The position numbers and the translations under genes are program-made. A stretch of 64,000 bases of DNA from positions 7,788,811 to 7,852,810 of the forward strand of contig NC_135058.1 of the NCBI RefSeq assembly GCF_051014685.1, read 5' to 3'. This DNA comes from Ptiloglossa arizonensis (Eukaryota > Arthropoda > Insecta > Hymenoptera > Colletidae). Shown piece after piece: positions 10,582 to 22,687 of this stretch (position 1 is its first letter; the number at the start of each line of letters is the position of its first letter). Under the pieces are notes generated by a model, which was given only the letters and a program-made list of their open reading frames with translations, was not told the DNA's origin and did no database searches.

Positions 10582-11682
10582 ATAATCGTATTAAAAAATA
10601 TTTTAGTACCGCGCGAATGCACGCGACTTATTCTATACAGCGTGGTTGGTCCGCAATGTTTGTTCAAGTCGTTTATAAAAGATACAACTGAACAGAAAAA
10701 ATCAATATTATTATCCAAAGGGATGATGTATCGCGTGTGTAAAATCACAGATCCATATCGATCTCGTGTCGTGCAAACTAGTTATATTTCTCCAATGTTC
10801 GCTCTTCTCCCTTTACCACTAGATTTACCAATCAGTCAAAATGGCTGGTTTCAACTATTTTCGTAACAAATTTTTATTCTAAATTCCATCCTACTCGTGA
10901 AAAGATCATTTTTCCTACTCTATACGTATGCCTACTGTTACGAATTCTTTTCCTCGACCATTTTTCTAAGCTACATACGAGGTATATTTCAACACACCGG
11001 AATTGAACGCTACTGGTAGCGTCAATGCGTTCAAATTATTCGATAAACGAGCATCCAGACCAGACTACTCTCGAAGGGAAGAAATTCAACGCGATTTCGC
11101 GCTTCGTCGACGAATCGCCGAACAGTGTTCAGTTCCTACCAAATTTTTCCGTGGTGGTATATACAGAGTTCGAAACGATTCGCAGAAACTATTTGTCGCG
11201 CGTTACTTTCGCGTTTTCCTTTCCCCCGGCAAAGGTTTCTGATTGGCAGGGTCGACTGTTTCACCGAGGCCGACGGTCGATCGTCGTCGGGACTCGATGA
11301 CGTAGACGAGCGAGATGAGATTCCGCGTCGATTGAAAATCCCAACGATTTCGACGACGTAACGAGCGCGAGGAGGCGTAAAGAGAAAAGGAAAAGAAAAA
11401 TGAAGAGAATCGATGGAAAACGTCCCCTCCACCGAGTTGGTGGCAAGAGAGGGGACAGACAGGAAGAAGGGGGGATAAGTTTCGTAATCGTAACGGGGAA
11501 CGACGCGAGTCGTCGATGCGCGGGATAGACGCGGAATCGCCGAACGTGGGCCGTATATAATTAGCCGCAAAACTTGATTAGTCTAGGTTATTACTCCATA
11601 GACCAGTTTGTACATCTAATTACAATACGTTATTGCGCATATTCATTGTGAATACGATGCAATTATAAATTATCATAATAAA
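10582..11682. other. Gene-free stretch
   Basis: Mixed composition: AT-rich to about 11,000, then purine-rich on the plus strand (11,370-11,480). Overlapping frames on both strands at 11,000-11,570 show no recognisable domain. Confidence 0.4.
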
Positions 11683-12201
11683 GTGTATGTTTATATACAT
11701 GTACCGGGGTATTCGTTCGATTTATGTCCCGATACTCGACCGCCCGCCAATATTGCCGATCCTCGTTTCCCGCCCGCGCTTAATCAATTATCCAGTTTTG
11801 GCCCGTTTAATTACGGGCCGCTCGGTCAAAATTGCGGTTCTCCCGGCGATCGGGAACGGGACGAATTTGCGCGATCGGTTTCGTCGCGTTCGCCAATCGC
11901 GGCCGATATCTTCGACCTTCTCGACGCTACGCGATCACGGTCCTCTACGTTCGAACTCTCTTCGAAAGTGTACACATTGCGCGCGGACTCCGTTTCAGTT
12001 CACGTCTCGCGCTTGAAAAGATTTCTTTCGCAGTGCGCCGAACTTGGTTTCGTTCGCGTTGATTTCTTGGAAGAAAGAATTCTTTTCTACGAAGCGAGAT
12101 ATTTTTCGTTTTGTAAACCTTCACCCATTGACGATATTAAGTGTACACGGTACTCCGAAAATTACGACTATATATGCGTTGAGTTGCTCCGGAGATTGTG
12201 A
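11683..12201 (+). CDS. Long open frame without ATG, possibly an internal exon
   Basis: A frame of 172 codons stays open to a TGA at 12,199-12,201. It contains no ATG, so it could only be part of an exon of a spliced gene. It includes SVSVHVSRLKRFL, which loosely recalls the VHVxRLK tail of retroelement integrases. The rest shows no integrase feature, so I treat that as coincidence. Frames of this length can arise by chance in a 64-kb window of this GC content. Confidence 0.12.
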   Translation: MYVYIHVPGYSFDLCPDTRPPANIADPRFPPALNQLSSFGPFNYGPLGQNCGSPGDRERDEFARSVSSRSPIAADIFDLLDATRSRSSTFELSSKVYTLRADSVSVHVSRLKRFLSQCAELGFVRVDFLEERILFYEARYFSFCKPSPIDDIKCTRYSENYDYICVELLRRL

Positions 12202-12442
12202 ACACTACGCGTTGATTTCCAGTTATAAGAGAGCATATTGACACACTTGAGGCATCAATCTCTAGTCATGAGAGAGCTTACCGCTACGTTTGCGGTTGTC
12301 AATGATTTAAGGGGAAAGAATTCTTTCAAATCATACGAGGAATTTCAGTGGCCCATCGAACGAATGACTAACAGAAACGAATAAATCCGTTCGATGTAAA
12401 TAACGAAGCTGTGAGATTTTAGTCGCTAGTCTTAGGTAAGTG

Positions 12443-12838
12443 GTGTCACGTGGAGAGTGACTATAATCGAACATCGTATATATGCAGTGTCTCGTGGAAA
12501 ACGACTACAGTGCCCATCGTATACAAGTGATGTCTCGTGGAGAACGATTATAGTCATCCATCGTATATAAGCGATGTCTCGTGGAAAACGACTATAATTG
12601 CCAATCGTATACAAGTGATGTCTCGTGGAGAGCGATTGTAGTCATCCATCGTATATAAACGGTGTCTCGTGGAAAACGACTACAGTTGCCCATCGTATAT
12701 AAGTGGTGTCTCGTGGAGAGGACTTATGCTCGCTAGTCTTATGTAACCGGTGTCTCGTGGAGAACGATTACAAGCGCTCGTTGTGTACAAATGGAGTCTT
12801 GTGGAGAGCGACTATAGTCCCCTGTCGTAACGAAAATG
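12443..12838. repeat. 44-bp minisatellite, about nine copies
   Basis: The core TGTCTCGTGGA recurs at 12,444, 12,488, 12,531, 12,575, 12,619, 12,663, 12,707, 12,751 and 12,795. The spacing is 44 bp with one 43-bp step. Central copies alternate between an AAAACGACTACAGT type and a GAACGATTATAGTCATCC type, giving an 88-bp higher-order unit. The first and last copies are more diverged. No protein is plausible from it. Confidence 0.92.
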
Positions 12839-13249
12839 TTGAAAGCGTTTTTAACCGATTCTCTCGCGCTCGTTCTAATTGGAACCAAAACACTTCGCCG
12901 AGAAAGTTACGCTGGGTGGAGTTATAATTAAATTACGATTTTCCAAGCTTACGCGCAATAGAAAATTTTTGAACGAAATTGAAGGATTGGACTTGAACTT
13001 TTACATAAATTTACTGTTCCAGTGTGTATCATTTTTGTTAATTAGAGAGCTATTTTATACAGCGGTACTCAATTGGAAAATATTGCAGACTCGTTTCTTC
13101 GAATAGAGAAACAAACTCTAGAGGAAATGTTTGTGTAACAACCCTCCTGTGACATCACTGTTTTTGTAAATGCAACGACGCTCGTGCAAAGTGGAGTTAT
13201 ATTTTCTCTTTGATTTTGTTTCATTTAACGGAATCGTCTGTTCTTTTTC
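12839..13249. other. AT-rich stretch, nothing recognised
   Basis: The segment follows the minisatellite. It has short frames, no repeat and no promoter pattern. Its end is pyrimidine-rich and leads into an acceptor-like site at 13,248-13,250. Confidence 0.4.
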
Positions 13250-13250
13250 A

Positions 13251-13364
13251 GATATCGTTGGAAATATCGGAGAAGCAGGTTGTCCGGAAAGGAATACCTT
13301 GTGGTCATCCAGGAACGAAAAGAATAAAGACTGGTTCAGCGAGTTCTTGTTGCTCGATTATTAA
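13251..13364 (+). CDS. Possible terminal exon after a strong acceptor
   Basis: CTGTTCTTTTTCAG ends at about 13,250 and is among the best acceptor matches in the window. All three frames are open for at least 24 codons. One ends at TAA near 13,362-13,364 and contains AGCPERNTLWSSRNEKNKDW. Another stops near 13,326 after LSGKEYLVVIQERKE. Because the frames disagree I cannot name a product or be sure this is coding. Confidence 0.15.
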   Translation, partial: DIVGNIGEAGCPERNTLWSSRNEKNKDWFSEFLLLDY

Positions 13365-13367
13365 ACG

Positions 13368-14213
13368 ATCGAACGTATTATATTTTCAGCGAATTGCAAT
13401 CTCGTTTCTATTCTTACAATATAATTTTTGTCGCTCAAAAACCCTTCAGCATACCTAGAGGGCATTTTTTATAAATTCCGTTTTAAGAAAGCAAATATTA
13501 TCCATATTTATCGAGTCGATCCTTATTTCTGTGCACACTACGATAAAAAATTTGTTCGTCTCGCCAAAAAAATTGAATATAAGAGAGTAAATAATGAATA
13601 ATGACACGTGGTTATTATTCGTACAGAATAATAATTCGGTTGTCCGAATTGGCCAAGTTTATATATAAAATTTTCCGTTCGTTGATATTGGCTCTGATTC
13701 AGTTTTACCCTTCTTTCTATCCAGGATGAAAAACTGACTAGGAGGAAGAATTTTGTATTGGTCTTGGCTTTTAGACCCTTGATTTCTGGGTTAGTAAAGA
13801 TTCCTGTCGTCGAGAATTCGCAAACATTGTCAGTTTGCTTCATCAGGAGCCGGTTGACATACTGCAACTGTGAAAAGTCAGCAAGAAGAATTCTCCGAAC
13901 GTGGCGATCGTCCGCAAGCCAAAATCAATATCATTAAGACAGACTGGAGAGAGCAGAAACTTTTCAGAATTTGTTCAACGAGCGTAACGATATTGTATCT
14001 TGTTTATATGGTGCACACCCACGGGGCACACTGTAGACTCTCGACGTTACTTTTATTTCGAATAAAAAATTCCCTTTTATTTAATTGCACGTACAAAAGG
14101 TTTGTCTTGGATTTGATCAATCGACTCGTATTATAATACATTTGTAAAGTACAAGGAACATTTCTATATGATACATAAACAGTATTTCTAAAGTGAAATA
14201 AAAAAATTTATAG
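13368..14213. other. AT-rich gene-free stretch
   Basis: Short, stop-rich frames. No tandem repeat, inverted repeat or promoter pattern stood out. Confidence 0.4.
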
Positions 14214-14258
14214 TATACGTTGCTCCACTGCATCCCTACTACTGGAACTTCATTGAAG
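14214..14258 (+). CDS. Possible microexon
   Basis: A GC-richer 45-bp island in AT-rich DNA lies between a weak acceptor (TTTATAG) and a consensus donor GTAAGT at 14,259. One frame reads YVAPLHPYYWNFIE, which looks protein-like. An in-frame TAA lies just upstream, so the island would have to start at the weak acceptor. A chance match is quite possible. Confidence 0.13.
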
Positions 14259-14917
14259 GTAAGTGGGTAAATTCTGCGTTTGTAAAATTATTGAATTTAA
14301 TTTTTACTGTAAATCAACCCGATCGAATACTCTTCTAAGGAAAAGATATTCCAGAAAACAAAGTTTTAGCTTTACGATAGTTTCAGGACAATTTTTTATG
14401 TGCAGCTGTCATGGTGATCAAAAATAAAACCAAATGGTCCGATAATATATAAATTTAAATGTCGTACAATGTTTTTTTGTATTTATCCAAATAATTCACG
14501 ATCACATTTATCCTTTTATCCCGAAGCCATTTTGGTTTGTGATTATACTGCTCAAATATTTTACGTCAACCAAATTGTATGCTTCGTCGAACTGTAAAAT
14601 AAATATTGTACGCGTAATTGTTTCCCAATTCTAGGAAGAATCATTTTTTGAATATTTAAAATTCTGTGGTACATAACCTTCTCGAGGGCACAATAATTCA
14701 TGAAAAATATATGCTCGAACTTTGCAGCGAATATAATCATGGATTTCTGAGATACATAAAATGCAAATGAATTCAAACAGAGTTATGCAAAGTGCGATAA
14801 TATTTTTCCGCAGATATTATTTTAATGTAAGGTTAGAAAGTAAGCGGAGCGACGCGCTCGAGCTCACCGGGTAAAAAATGCGATAAAACCACGTACGCGG
14901 CGCTTGGAAATATTCTG

Positions 14918-14980
14918 ATTGGACGTGGGTGTCTACCGAAAGTGCTATAAAAGAACCCTTTTTTCCCCAAGAAAATCAGG
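14918..14980 (+). promoter_or_regulatory. TATA/initiator core-promoter-like arrangement
   Basis: TATAAAAG starts at 14,946. A TCAGG initiator-like site has its A at 14,978, which is 32 bases downstream and the canonical spacing. ATTGG, a reversed CCAAT box, lies at 14,918, about 60 bases upstream of that A. No substantial ATG-initiated frame follows, so a non-coding transcript or a coincidence are the likeliest readings. Confidence 0.25.
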
Positions 14981-15675
14981 ATCAACCTTACCGGTTTACT
15001 AACGCCACTTTACCTCGAATTAACGCAACAAATAATAAAATATTACTCTTGCCATTTCTAGAAATTCCTTCTACAGACAATACCTTAGAATTACAAACTG
15101 TTACAAGTATTTATTACAATATAACCATTTTTAACTACTGTATTGCGCTTGTACTTTATCCTGTAATGTATAATGTAACGTATAACGATCTGCTGAATTT
15201 TTATTTTTCACAGTATTTCACATTTTTATCGTAATTATTCACGATCAAAGACTCGTGCCACGAATTCAAGAAGATTTCAATTTTTCTTCGTAATTGTGCC
15301 GTGAACTAAAGAATATTAAACACCGGTTAATTGTTTCGATGAATACTGTGCTTTAAATATACCGTCGAAGACTTTTCTGTTGGAATTTTAAGCGAGCACT
15401 GTTAAAAAGATACTGCGTTCAGATAAATGTGTTAGAATTTTTCTAGCGAATGCGATCGGTAGATCCGAACAAAGCGAGAAGGTACTCCACGTCTATAAAG
15501 TGTCACGAGAGGAACTGGACCAGGACCATTGTTTCGTGTTTGCATCGGATGTCACTTGGAGGACCAAACGTCTGGCCGCCAAGTGTTGGAGAAACATTTT
15601 TCAGAAGCCTGCAGTCTTCGTGTCGAATTACGTTTCAACAGCATCCATAGCCGCGAGGTATACTTCTTGGTTCAA
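14981..15675. other. Gene-free stretch
   Basis: AT-rich to about 15,430, then more balanced. No ATG-initiated gene follows the TATA-like site at 14,946. Overlapping frames at 15,450-15,890 show no domain I know and are interrupted by the hairpin described next. Confidence 0.35.
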
Positions 15676-15764
15676 ACGATTTTGTCCGTACTACTACAGG
15701 TGCACGGAAGGCTGCAAAGCTTATCTCGACTTCCGTGCATCTGTAGTAGTTACGACGGAATCCA
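15676..15764 (+). ncRNA. Hairpin resembling a microRNA precursor
   Basis: Bases 15,690-15,710 pair continuously with 15,730-15,750: 21 pairs with one G:U wobble, around a 19-base loop. The stem continues with small bulges to about 15,678/15,762. The non-Watson-Crick pairs in the extended stem (15,700:15,740, 15,683:15,757, 15,682:15,758) are all G:U in a plus-strand RNA and would be mismatches in a minus-strand RNA, so plus-strand transcription is favoured. Total length near 89 nt fits an insect pre-miRNA. I do not recognise the mature sequence. A foldback transposon relic is the main alternative. Confidence 0.45.
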
Positions 15765-16837
15765 TTCTCAGCTTGCCTAACTTCAGTCGCTGTCGAGGTC
15801 TGTCTGCGGAGCCAGCATCCGTATCTACGAGATCCAGGGATTCGTCTTGTCCAGACCAACGAGGTTCCGAGACGAGTAGTCTGAAATGAACTAACAGGTC
15901 GAGAGTAAAGAGAGGTTGAATCTACCAACCCGGTACAGAAGTTCGCGTTGCAGATTGGCATCCAACGTGAGACTTCGAACTTTACCGCTACATATTTGAA
16001 TTTAAGAGAGTTACCTAGAATTAATAACATCGAATGTATTGTATGTGGTACGAGTGACTTTAATGGTATTATTTTTAATTTAACTTAATCTAATACGAGG
16101 AAAATTAATGGTAAGCTTAAGTCTGGGTTAAATCTGAGACTAGAAGTTGGGTCGAAGGTACGTCGATCAATTGATCAGGGTACTTCGACTCCCATACAGG
16201 AATACCTGTCAGCAATGTTTGGAGAATGATTAGAGCAAAAGAACAAGCGTTAGAGTAAATAAGTCTTCCGAAACTTCGTCCCTGTTGTCGACTGTGTACA
16301 ATCAATACTTTAACCTACTTGATCGAACTTAGTAGATAGAAAATTAACGGTAAGCTTAGAATTAAGAACATCCGCGTTCAAGGGCAAAGAAAAAAGGAAT
16401 CCTCTCCGCCTGAATTTTGATCGTTGATTGCGCAAACCTAATACATCGACCAACGCTCCCCGCGCGCATCAACGATTAATTTCACGCGAGAAGAGAACTC
16501 GTTCGTTCTCCTCCGTAATAGAACGAAATCATTCAAACGAAAATCCTTCTCCTCCTTGAGTTTCGGTGTTCCTTGAGCTCCTCCTCGCTCAAACCGTGTC
16601 CTTGTTCCCGTTCGAGTGGAACTTTTCCACGCAGAGAACACGAAACCGGGGTGAACTGTCGCGCAACGGTCGACAACCAGCGTCCGTTCGGATAAATTAT
16701 GGCGGATACACCTGGTCGCTGATTCTAAGGGAACGCTTGCAGGTGGTTTCGAAGAGTCGCGGAGCATTACGCCCGGCTGGCAAGGTACGCGCGTCGAACA
16801 CGCGACGCGACGCCTGGGAATAATAGACCGCGTCGCA
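15765..16837. other. Gene-free stretch with a small hairpin
   Basis: The stretch contains the bulged hairpin at 16,151-16,189 and two similar strings, AAAATTAATGGTAAGCTTA near 16,100 and AAAATTAACGGTAAGCTTA near 16,337. From 16,430 it is GC-rich. No gene was recognised. Confidence 0.4.
16151..16189. repeat. Hairpin with inner GATCAATTGATC palindrome
   Basis: GTCGAAGGTAC pairs with GTACTTCGAC with one bulged base. Between them lies the perfect 12-bp palindrome GATCAATTGATC at 16,165-16,176. It is short, and its function is unknown. Confidence 0.6.
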
Positions 16838-16881
16838 ATGCAGAATTTCGGTGGCCCTCCATCCCCTCCCCACCTCCTCTG
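16838..16881 (+). CDS. Possible first coding exon
   Basis: ATG at 16,838 opens MQNFGGPPSPPHLL and runs into a consensus donor GTAAGTAT at 16,882. Upstream sequence is GC-rich, as near a promoter. No downstream exon was found, and the short proline-rich peptide gives no family hint. A chance occurrence is likely enough that confidence is low. Confidence 0.13.
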
Positions 16882-16887
16882 GTAAGT

Positions 16888-17600
16888 ATCGTGTAATTTT
16901 AACGGTAATTGCCGGCGGTTTAACGCGCCACAATTGAAATAGCCTTTATTTCATCCACCCGGGAACCCCCGGCTCGCCACGAGGGGGCGTTGGAAGCCGA
17001 GAAGGGCAGGCGCGTTGAATTCCGCGCGATTACGCTCGAAGCCTCCCTTTACTTCCCTCTCCAATGTTTCCCCGACGCTGGATGAGTGACCCTTGCAACG
17101 ACGACGACGACGAAACGAGTGCACCTTAATATTTCGATTAACGGTGAGATGCACATGCGTCGAGACGCGTCACTCGACGAATTAAACAATACGTTGTTGT
17201 GCCTCGGAGTCGAGAGTGTCGCCAGGTCAGGTTAACGCGCATAGGTTTCAAGTGGACGGAACGGTTTAAACGCGCCAACTCTGGAACGAACCTTTTCGTC
17301 TTCTGGAGAACGATTTCGAACGGCGCGCATTTTTCCCGCCGAAATACGTGGCGCGTTGAGGTTAGGTCTGGGTTAGGTAATACTTGAGTAAACGGTAGGA
17401 TAACACGAATTTTTGGATAAGTAAAATTATCGACCACGCAACGTGTAAACCAGCATGCACAATTATGGAATTGTTTGTTTTAATTAGTGAGTTATACATA
17501 AATTTAGAAACTTTGTACCAGTGGAAATCAGTAGTGACATAGATTCCACGCGAATTTGCATTTATTGAATGAAATTTATTGTCCTCTGAAATATTGGTAG
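16888..17600. other. Gene-free stretch
   Basis: GC-rich to about 17,360, with an ACG triplet run near 17,098-17,112, then AT-rich. Two GGTTAGGT-like strings near 17,360-17,380 are too few to be a telomeric TTAGG array. Confidence 0.4.
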
Positions 17601-17761
17601 GCACATTGGAGATGCACCTGGAAGAGTGGGGGTACCATTTTGATCGGTCTCCGGTCAGCCTTCACGAGTTGGTTACTGTCTTGGAAGATCATTTACATTG
17701 TATATTTTTCCTCTTTGTAACCAGTGTCGGAAGTTCGATCATTGAGTCGAGGACGGAGTAA
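17601..17761 (+). CDS. Possible terminal exon, product unknown
   Basis: After an acceptor-like ATATTGGTAG, one frame is open for about 53 codons to TAA at 17,759. It includes LEEWGYHFDRSPVSLHELVT and then a hydrophobic run (CIFFLFVTSV). The piece is GC-richer than its AT-rich flanks. The acceptor lacks a good pyrimidine tract, and I do not recognise the protein. Confidence 0.17.
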
Positions 17762-19867
17762 GTATATCGTGTGTTGAAACTGTGTGTACACATCTCTCGC
17801 AAGGAATAAAGGAGACGACGTTTACGACCTTCTCGTTTATTAAAATAATGTAAGTTACGCGTGTACGGTACCTTTGATTTATTTCTGTTTAATAGTTGGT
17901 AAGCGAAAGGAGTGGTTCGAAGACAAAACAAAAGTATCGGTACGCAGTATATAAGGGTATATACTGCCTTAGTTTGTAATTTAGATTTTAATAACACCGA
18001 TATTGCAAATTACACCCGACATACTGACCCCAATATCTACGCTCTGTCACCTGTACACGACATACGAAAGTTCTCATTTATCATTTCAATATTCTATAAA
18101 TTGCGATGAACGATGGTTTCTATTTTCCCCACCGGTAAGTTCGTAAAAACGATCGAACTATACGGACGACCGAAGGTTTACAAGTAAGCTCGGTGTGCGG
18201 CGACGTCGAGCACAGAATCAAATAGCCGCCGCGAAATATCGCGTCGAATATCAATGAAAACGGTGCATTCGCGAGCTTCAAATACAAACCACTTGCCGCA
18301 TAAATCTTTCGCGGAAGCCCGCAGCCCCATTTTCATGGAGATCTTCCGTTGGTGTATATACAATTTTCACGGCCATTAATATTTATATATCTTTGCCCAA
18401 AAGGCTCGGAATGCATCGAAATATGATGGAATCCTTCTTCGATTCAAATCGGTCGTATAAAGAATCGCGCGATGCCACTTTCCAATCCCAACGCGAATGC
18501 CATCGTGCGTTATTTACTATCGATCGATTATATTCAGAGAGGTTCTACGAGGTCCTGTCTCGATGGTCTCGAATCGCGTTATATTTTCTACAGACGTCTC
18601 GATACTCCTAATTCAGTTTCCTAAACAATACCGTCCGATAACTCGATAACCACGCGCATGGAATACAACAGCATCTGTTCACAAAGACACGTGGATCTTT
18701 TCAAGAACCTGTTTAACTATTCCTATTAACAGCTCAAACACTTGTCCGAGACACTTGTTATTGTATTTTTATTAATAAACGATACAAATTCAGAATATTT
18801 CATTTTTCTTCAAGCGTGTTGTGCAACGAGCATAAAACTGATACCAGGAGGGTTAAATGTAATTATTTTAATATATAGTGTAATAATGTATAATTTAATT
18901 ATTATGTATATATGTGTGTCAAATATATGCGTCGTAATTAATAAATATCTTACCTTACTTTACCATACGGAGCAAAATATTTGTATAAATACATAATATT
19001 GTAATGTAATATAAAGAAATGTATAATTAATATCAATTTGTCCAGCCAACCGAGGTTCTCTCCAACAACGAGACGCCACTGCAAATAAGCATAATACCAT
19101 ATTACCATATTGTTTATAATATGATATTATATTTCCAAATAAAACGATTACCTAGAATTATTATAAATTTCGAGTCTATTTATTCTATGAACTTCTTTCC
19201 AATAAAAATTCCTGGTTACTAATCGTATCCAAGGAACTTTCATTATCGGAGTTTAATATCGGTCCCATCCTAATATTTTTTGGCAAAATTCTCGAGGTGA
19301 GAATTAATTAGAATTGTAAAAAAATTTAATAAAGAATTATTGAAAAATAAGAGTCAACGATCTTCGTCGGGTCCTGAATATCGCAGCTTGGCTGTAAACC
19401 AGGGAACAATGATTCTGTAAATTATAAAAACAGTTCCCACCTCGTGCAATCCCGAAGCACTCTTCGAGCAACGTCGTTCCCAACATACCCAATGGAACAA
19501 AGAATCGCGATTCAGAACCGATATATAATTACGCGCTATATTCGTGGAAACGAATTTCATTTATTAACCGCGCGATATTTAATCGGTTTTACTAGCCTGT
19601 GTATCGAAAAATTACCATTATTTACAGTCGAATAAATAAAACTGTCACCAGTACGGGGTCAGCGCGTCGACCGGTGTGTTTCCCTTGCGCGTGCACCCGA
19701 CCAGTGCCCACAATGCTGCCGCGGAATCCAACGGACGATGCGAGGAAATAATTAAATAACGCGCGGTCGTCGAACTTTTTCAATGGTTCGTTAAATTCCT
19801 GATAATCCCGCGGCGTTCGGCAGACGCCACCGAAGTTACGGTTAAATCAATCGAACAGTGGCGAGCG

Positions 19868-19905
19868 TGCTGCTGCTGCCGCTGCTGTTGTTGTTGTTGT
19901 TGTGT
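19868..19905. repeat. CTG/TTG triplet microsatellite
   Basis: GCTGCTGCTGCCGCTG is followed by repeated TTG. Such runs often encode polyglutamine or polyleucine, but no flanking open frame supports a protein here. Confidence 0.75.
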
Positions 19906-20290
19906 TCTTTTTTCTTCCTTCACCACACCCCATCACCGTTTCTTTTTTTTTCGTTTTATTCGCCGCGTTTTAGATTCGTTCGCGTGGCCTTTTGATTTAT
20001 TTAAACAGAAAACGGTGAACCCTAGAGGGAGAAGGGGCTGCTTGTTGCGTTAATTATCGAGCTGATTGAATTTGGCAACTGTCGAGTTCGTCGATGTAAA
20101 AGATGCCTCCGACTCGCTGGACGCGTAACCCCGCCCCCTTCTTCCGTGTGATCTTTGTGACGTCGAGATAGCCCCTCCCCCTAGCGCGCGTGTCGCTGTA
20201 GATTTCAATTATGTCCAATCTGGGTCACCGATACATCGATTGCCCGCTCGCGGCGAACGAAAGAACTCACTGGGAAATTATTCGCGCTAC

Positions 20291-20334
20291 TCTCTCTCTC
20301 ATTCTCTCTCTTTTTTTTCTCTCTCTCTCTCTCG
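20291..20334. repeat. CT microsatellite, interrupted
   Basis: Two CT runs are separated by an eight-base T tract. Low-complexity DNA. Confidence 0.8.
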
Positions 20335-22687
20335 TCCGACGCGACACAGTTTATATTTCGCGTCGAACGTGTGTTCCGACTTTCCATCGGTGCGCAAACT
20401 AAATGGAAACGTTTTTCAAGAGAGGAGGAGATGGTATTGAAAGGAGCGGACAACGCGGATAAAATTGCGGACGCGAGGCGAGCGTTGGAAAAATGGATCG
20501 AGCGTATCGAGTTCCAGACCAACACCGCCGGTGCCTCGTTAGATACCCCCGCTACTTGACCTCGTAGCATTCTGGTGGGGATCTGACACAACGTAACTAT
20601 AATATATATTGCCTGCGATGCGTTGTAAATTTCGTGTATTATTTATTATTATTTTCATTCTTTCGAGATTAACAACGTCTACGTGTTTCGATTATTTATT
20701 TCACGAAACTTTTCCCAACGAAAGTTCCGAGAAACATTGTAACAGCGCATTGTACTGTGCGGAGTTGAGAAGTTGACTTCTGGAAGAAATTTCGTATTGC
20801 ATCGCGGACGTTTTTATCGATTTTCGAAGATCAGCGACTAAGAAAATATTGCTTTGCACTGTTCATATTCTCTTTAGACCAGCTACTACGTTTTCTTTGA
20901 TCCAGGAGTCATCTTTCCAGTTTCCCACAGTACATACGTGGTGCATTGCGTTCATGAACTTACTTACGAGCGAGATCTCTTTAATGTCGGACATATCGGA
21001 CAATGTACTGTGCGTGCACCACAAGACAACATACGGGACCTCTCGGAGTTAATTTCCTCGTTCAGTTCACCTATCCCTACCATTGATCCTCGTTTACTTT
21101 CTTCGTTACTCGTTTCAATTAATATGTACGATTTCTGTAGCAAATAGTGCGCCAGAGCCGAAAATGCACGCGCATTCCATCCGCGTGCCATCAAGTGATA
21201 TATGCACAGTAGGTATGCTGCGTGGGGTGGAAGAAACGGTTGGATGGGAAATAAGCGAGCAAGAGATCTCTACGTTGACCAGTGTTGTTTTACAACCAAT
21301 AAAAATATTATTTACTTTCCAACGAATTCGTTATGCAAGCGCCAACGAGCTGCCACTGGCAACCTGCCAGTGTCCTACAAATTGATGTATCGACTGTATC
21401 GAAATGTGAAAAGACAATGTGATCCAGCACAACACGATGGAGCACTGATAGTAATATTTCTAGGTTAAAAATAAATGTAGTTTCTAACGCGTATACTCGT
21501 GTACACATATACAATTTTTGTGTACCAATTTTTTATCTATCACGAAATACGTTTATCGGTTACACGTTCCATCATTGTACGCTGAAAACATCATACCCAG
21601 TTGTTCTCTAAAAGATATTTTTCCACGCGCACGGTAATTCAAATGTTACCCATTTTTCTACGCAACGAATCACCCTCCGAATATTTCCATTTGTAACCGT
21701 TTCGAGAAAACGAGAAACCGTACATTAATTTCTCCTACTCTCCTTGCGAAGATACTAATCGTCGATCGCTTTAAGAGTACTGCCTCTCGGCCCGAACGAC
21801 GATAAAAAGTCACGAGCTCCTCTACGATCCCCCGGGAGAGCATTACCGCGTAAGCTCTCGGAAAATTCGCGGCAACCTCGATATTTTAATCTTCGACCGG
21901 CACGGTGCGTTCTGTGTCGCGAATCGATACGCTTTCGACGACTATTTTTCCAAACTCGATCGTTCCTCTGCCAAATCGATGTGGGATAAAGAATCGTCGA
22001 TTGAAATCGCAAACATCGTCGGTGTTTGGAAATTTCACGGGAATTTATTCGCGATATTCGAGCGTTCGAATCGTCGTCGAATCGATACGCAAATTAACCC
22101 CGTGAAAACGCAAACTGACCGCCCATCGGCGCGCGTCCCCCTCGATTTTCCTCCTCGTTCTTTTTCTTTCGTTACGAGTTTTTCCCTCATTACGAACGGG
22201 AGAGCCACCCGTGTTTCACGACGGGTCGGGGTCTTTTTGCGCTCTTCCCTTCCACCGCCCTCGTTCACCTACCACCTCTACAACCACCGTTGCTTCGATC
22301 GGATCGCGACCAATTGGTCGAGAGACCGGTCGGGGCAAATCCGTGTCCCTGGCAAGATCACGCTGCGCAAAATCGTCCAGGGATATATCCCTGCGGCGGG
22401 CGGTGTGCGGTTTGATTTACGCGCCGCAAAAGACGGGTATCACGTTTTCGATAGGCGGATTTCCCGATAATGGCAGGCGGATCTACATGATCCTGGCACC
22501 ACGTGGGAATACGAATCCGGACATTATCCTGGCGAGCCGCGAGCTCCTCAGTAACCCGGAATGGATGTGCGTTCCGCTGCATCGGACGCTCCTACGTGAT
22601 CGGGATTCATCGAACGAGCTCCGTGTGTAAGAGCTCACGCCTTCTTCCGCCTAATGACCCTTTAAACCGGGGACCCCAAAGATCTCT

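Larger units (their letters stand above)
17762..22687. other. Long gene-free stretch
   Basis: There is an AT-rich core at 18,842-19,165, a CTG/TTG triplet run at 19,868-19,905, a T tract near 19,944, and a CT microsatellite at 20,291-20,334. Overlapping GC-rich frames at 21,900-22,640 show no known domain and conflict between strands. Several ATG-to-GTAAGT coincidences occur, for example near 18,106-18,140. None is convincing. Confidence 0.4.

Noticed and set aside
11947..12036. VHVSRLK string resembling the tail of retroelement integrases
   Set aside because: No other integrase feature in the same frame; a seven-residue match is expected by chance.
17355..17385. GGTTAGGT strings as possible telomeric TTAGG repeats
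   Set aside because: Only two imperfect copies; not an array.
18106..18140. ATG followed by an open frame into GTAAGT
   Set aside because: Nine codons only and no upstream or downstream support; GTAAGT is expected many times by chance in 64 kb.
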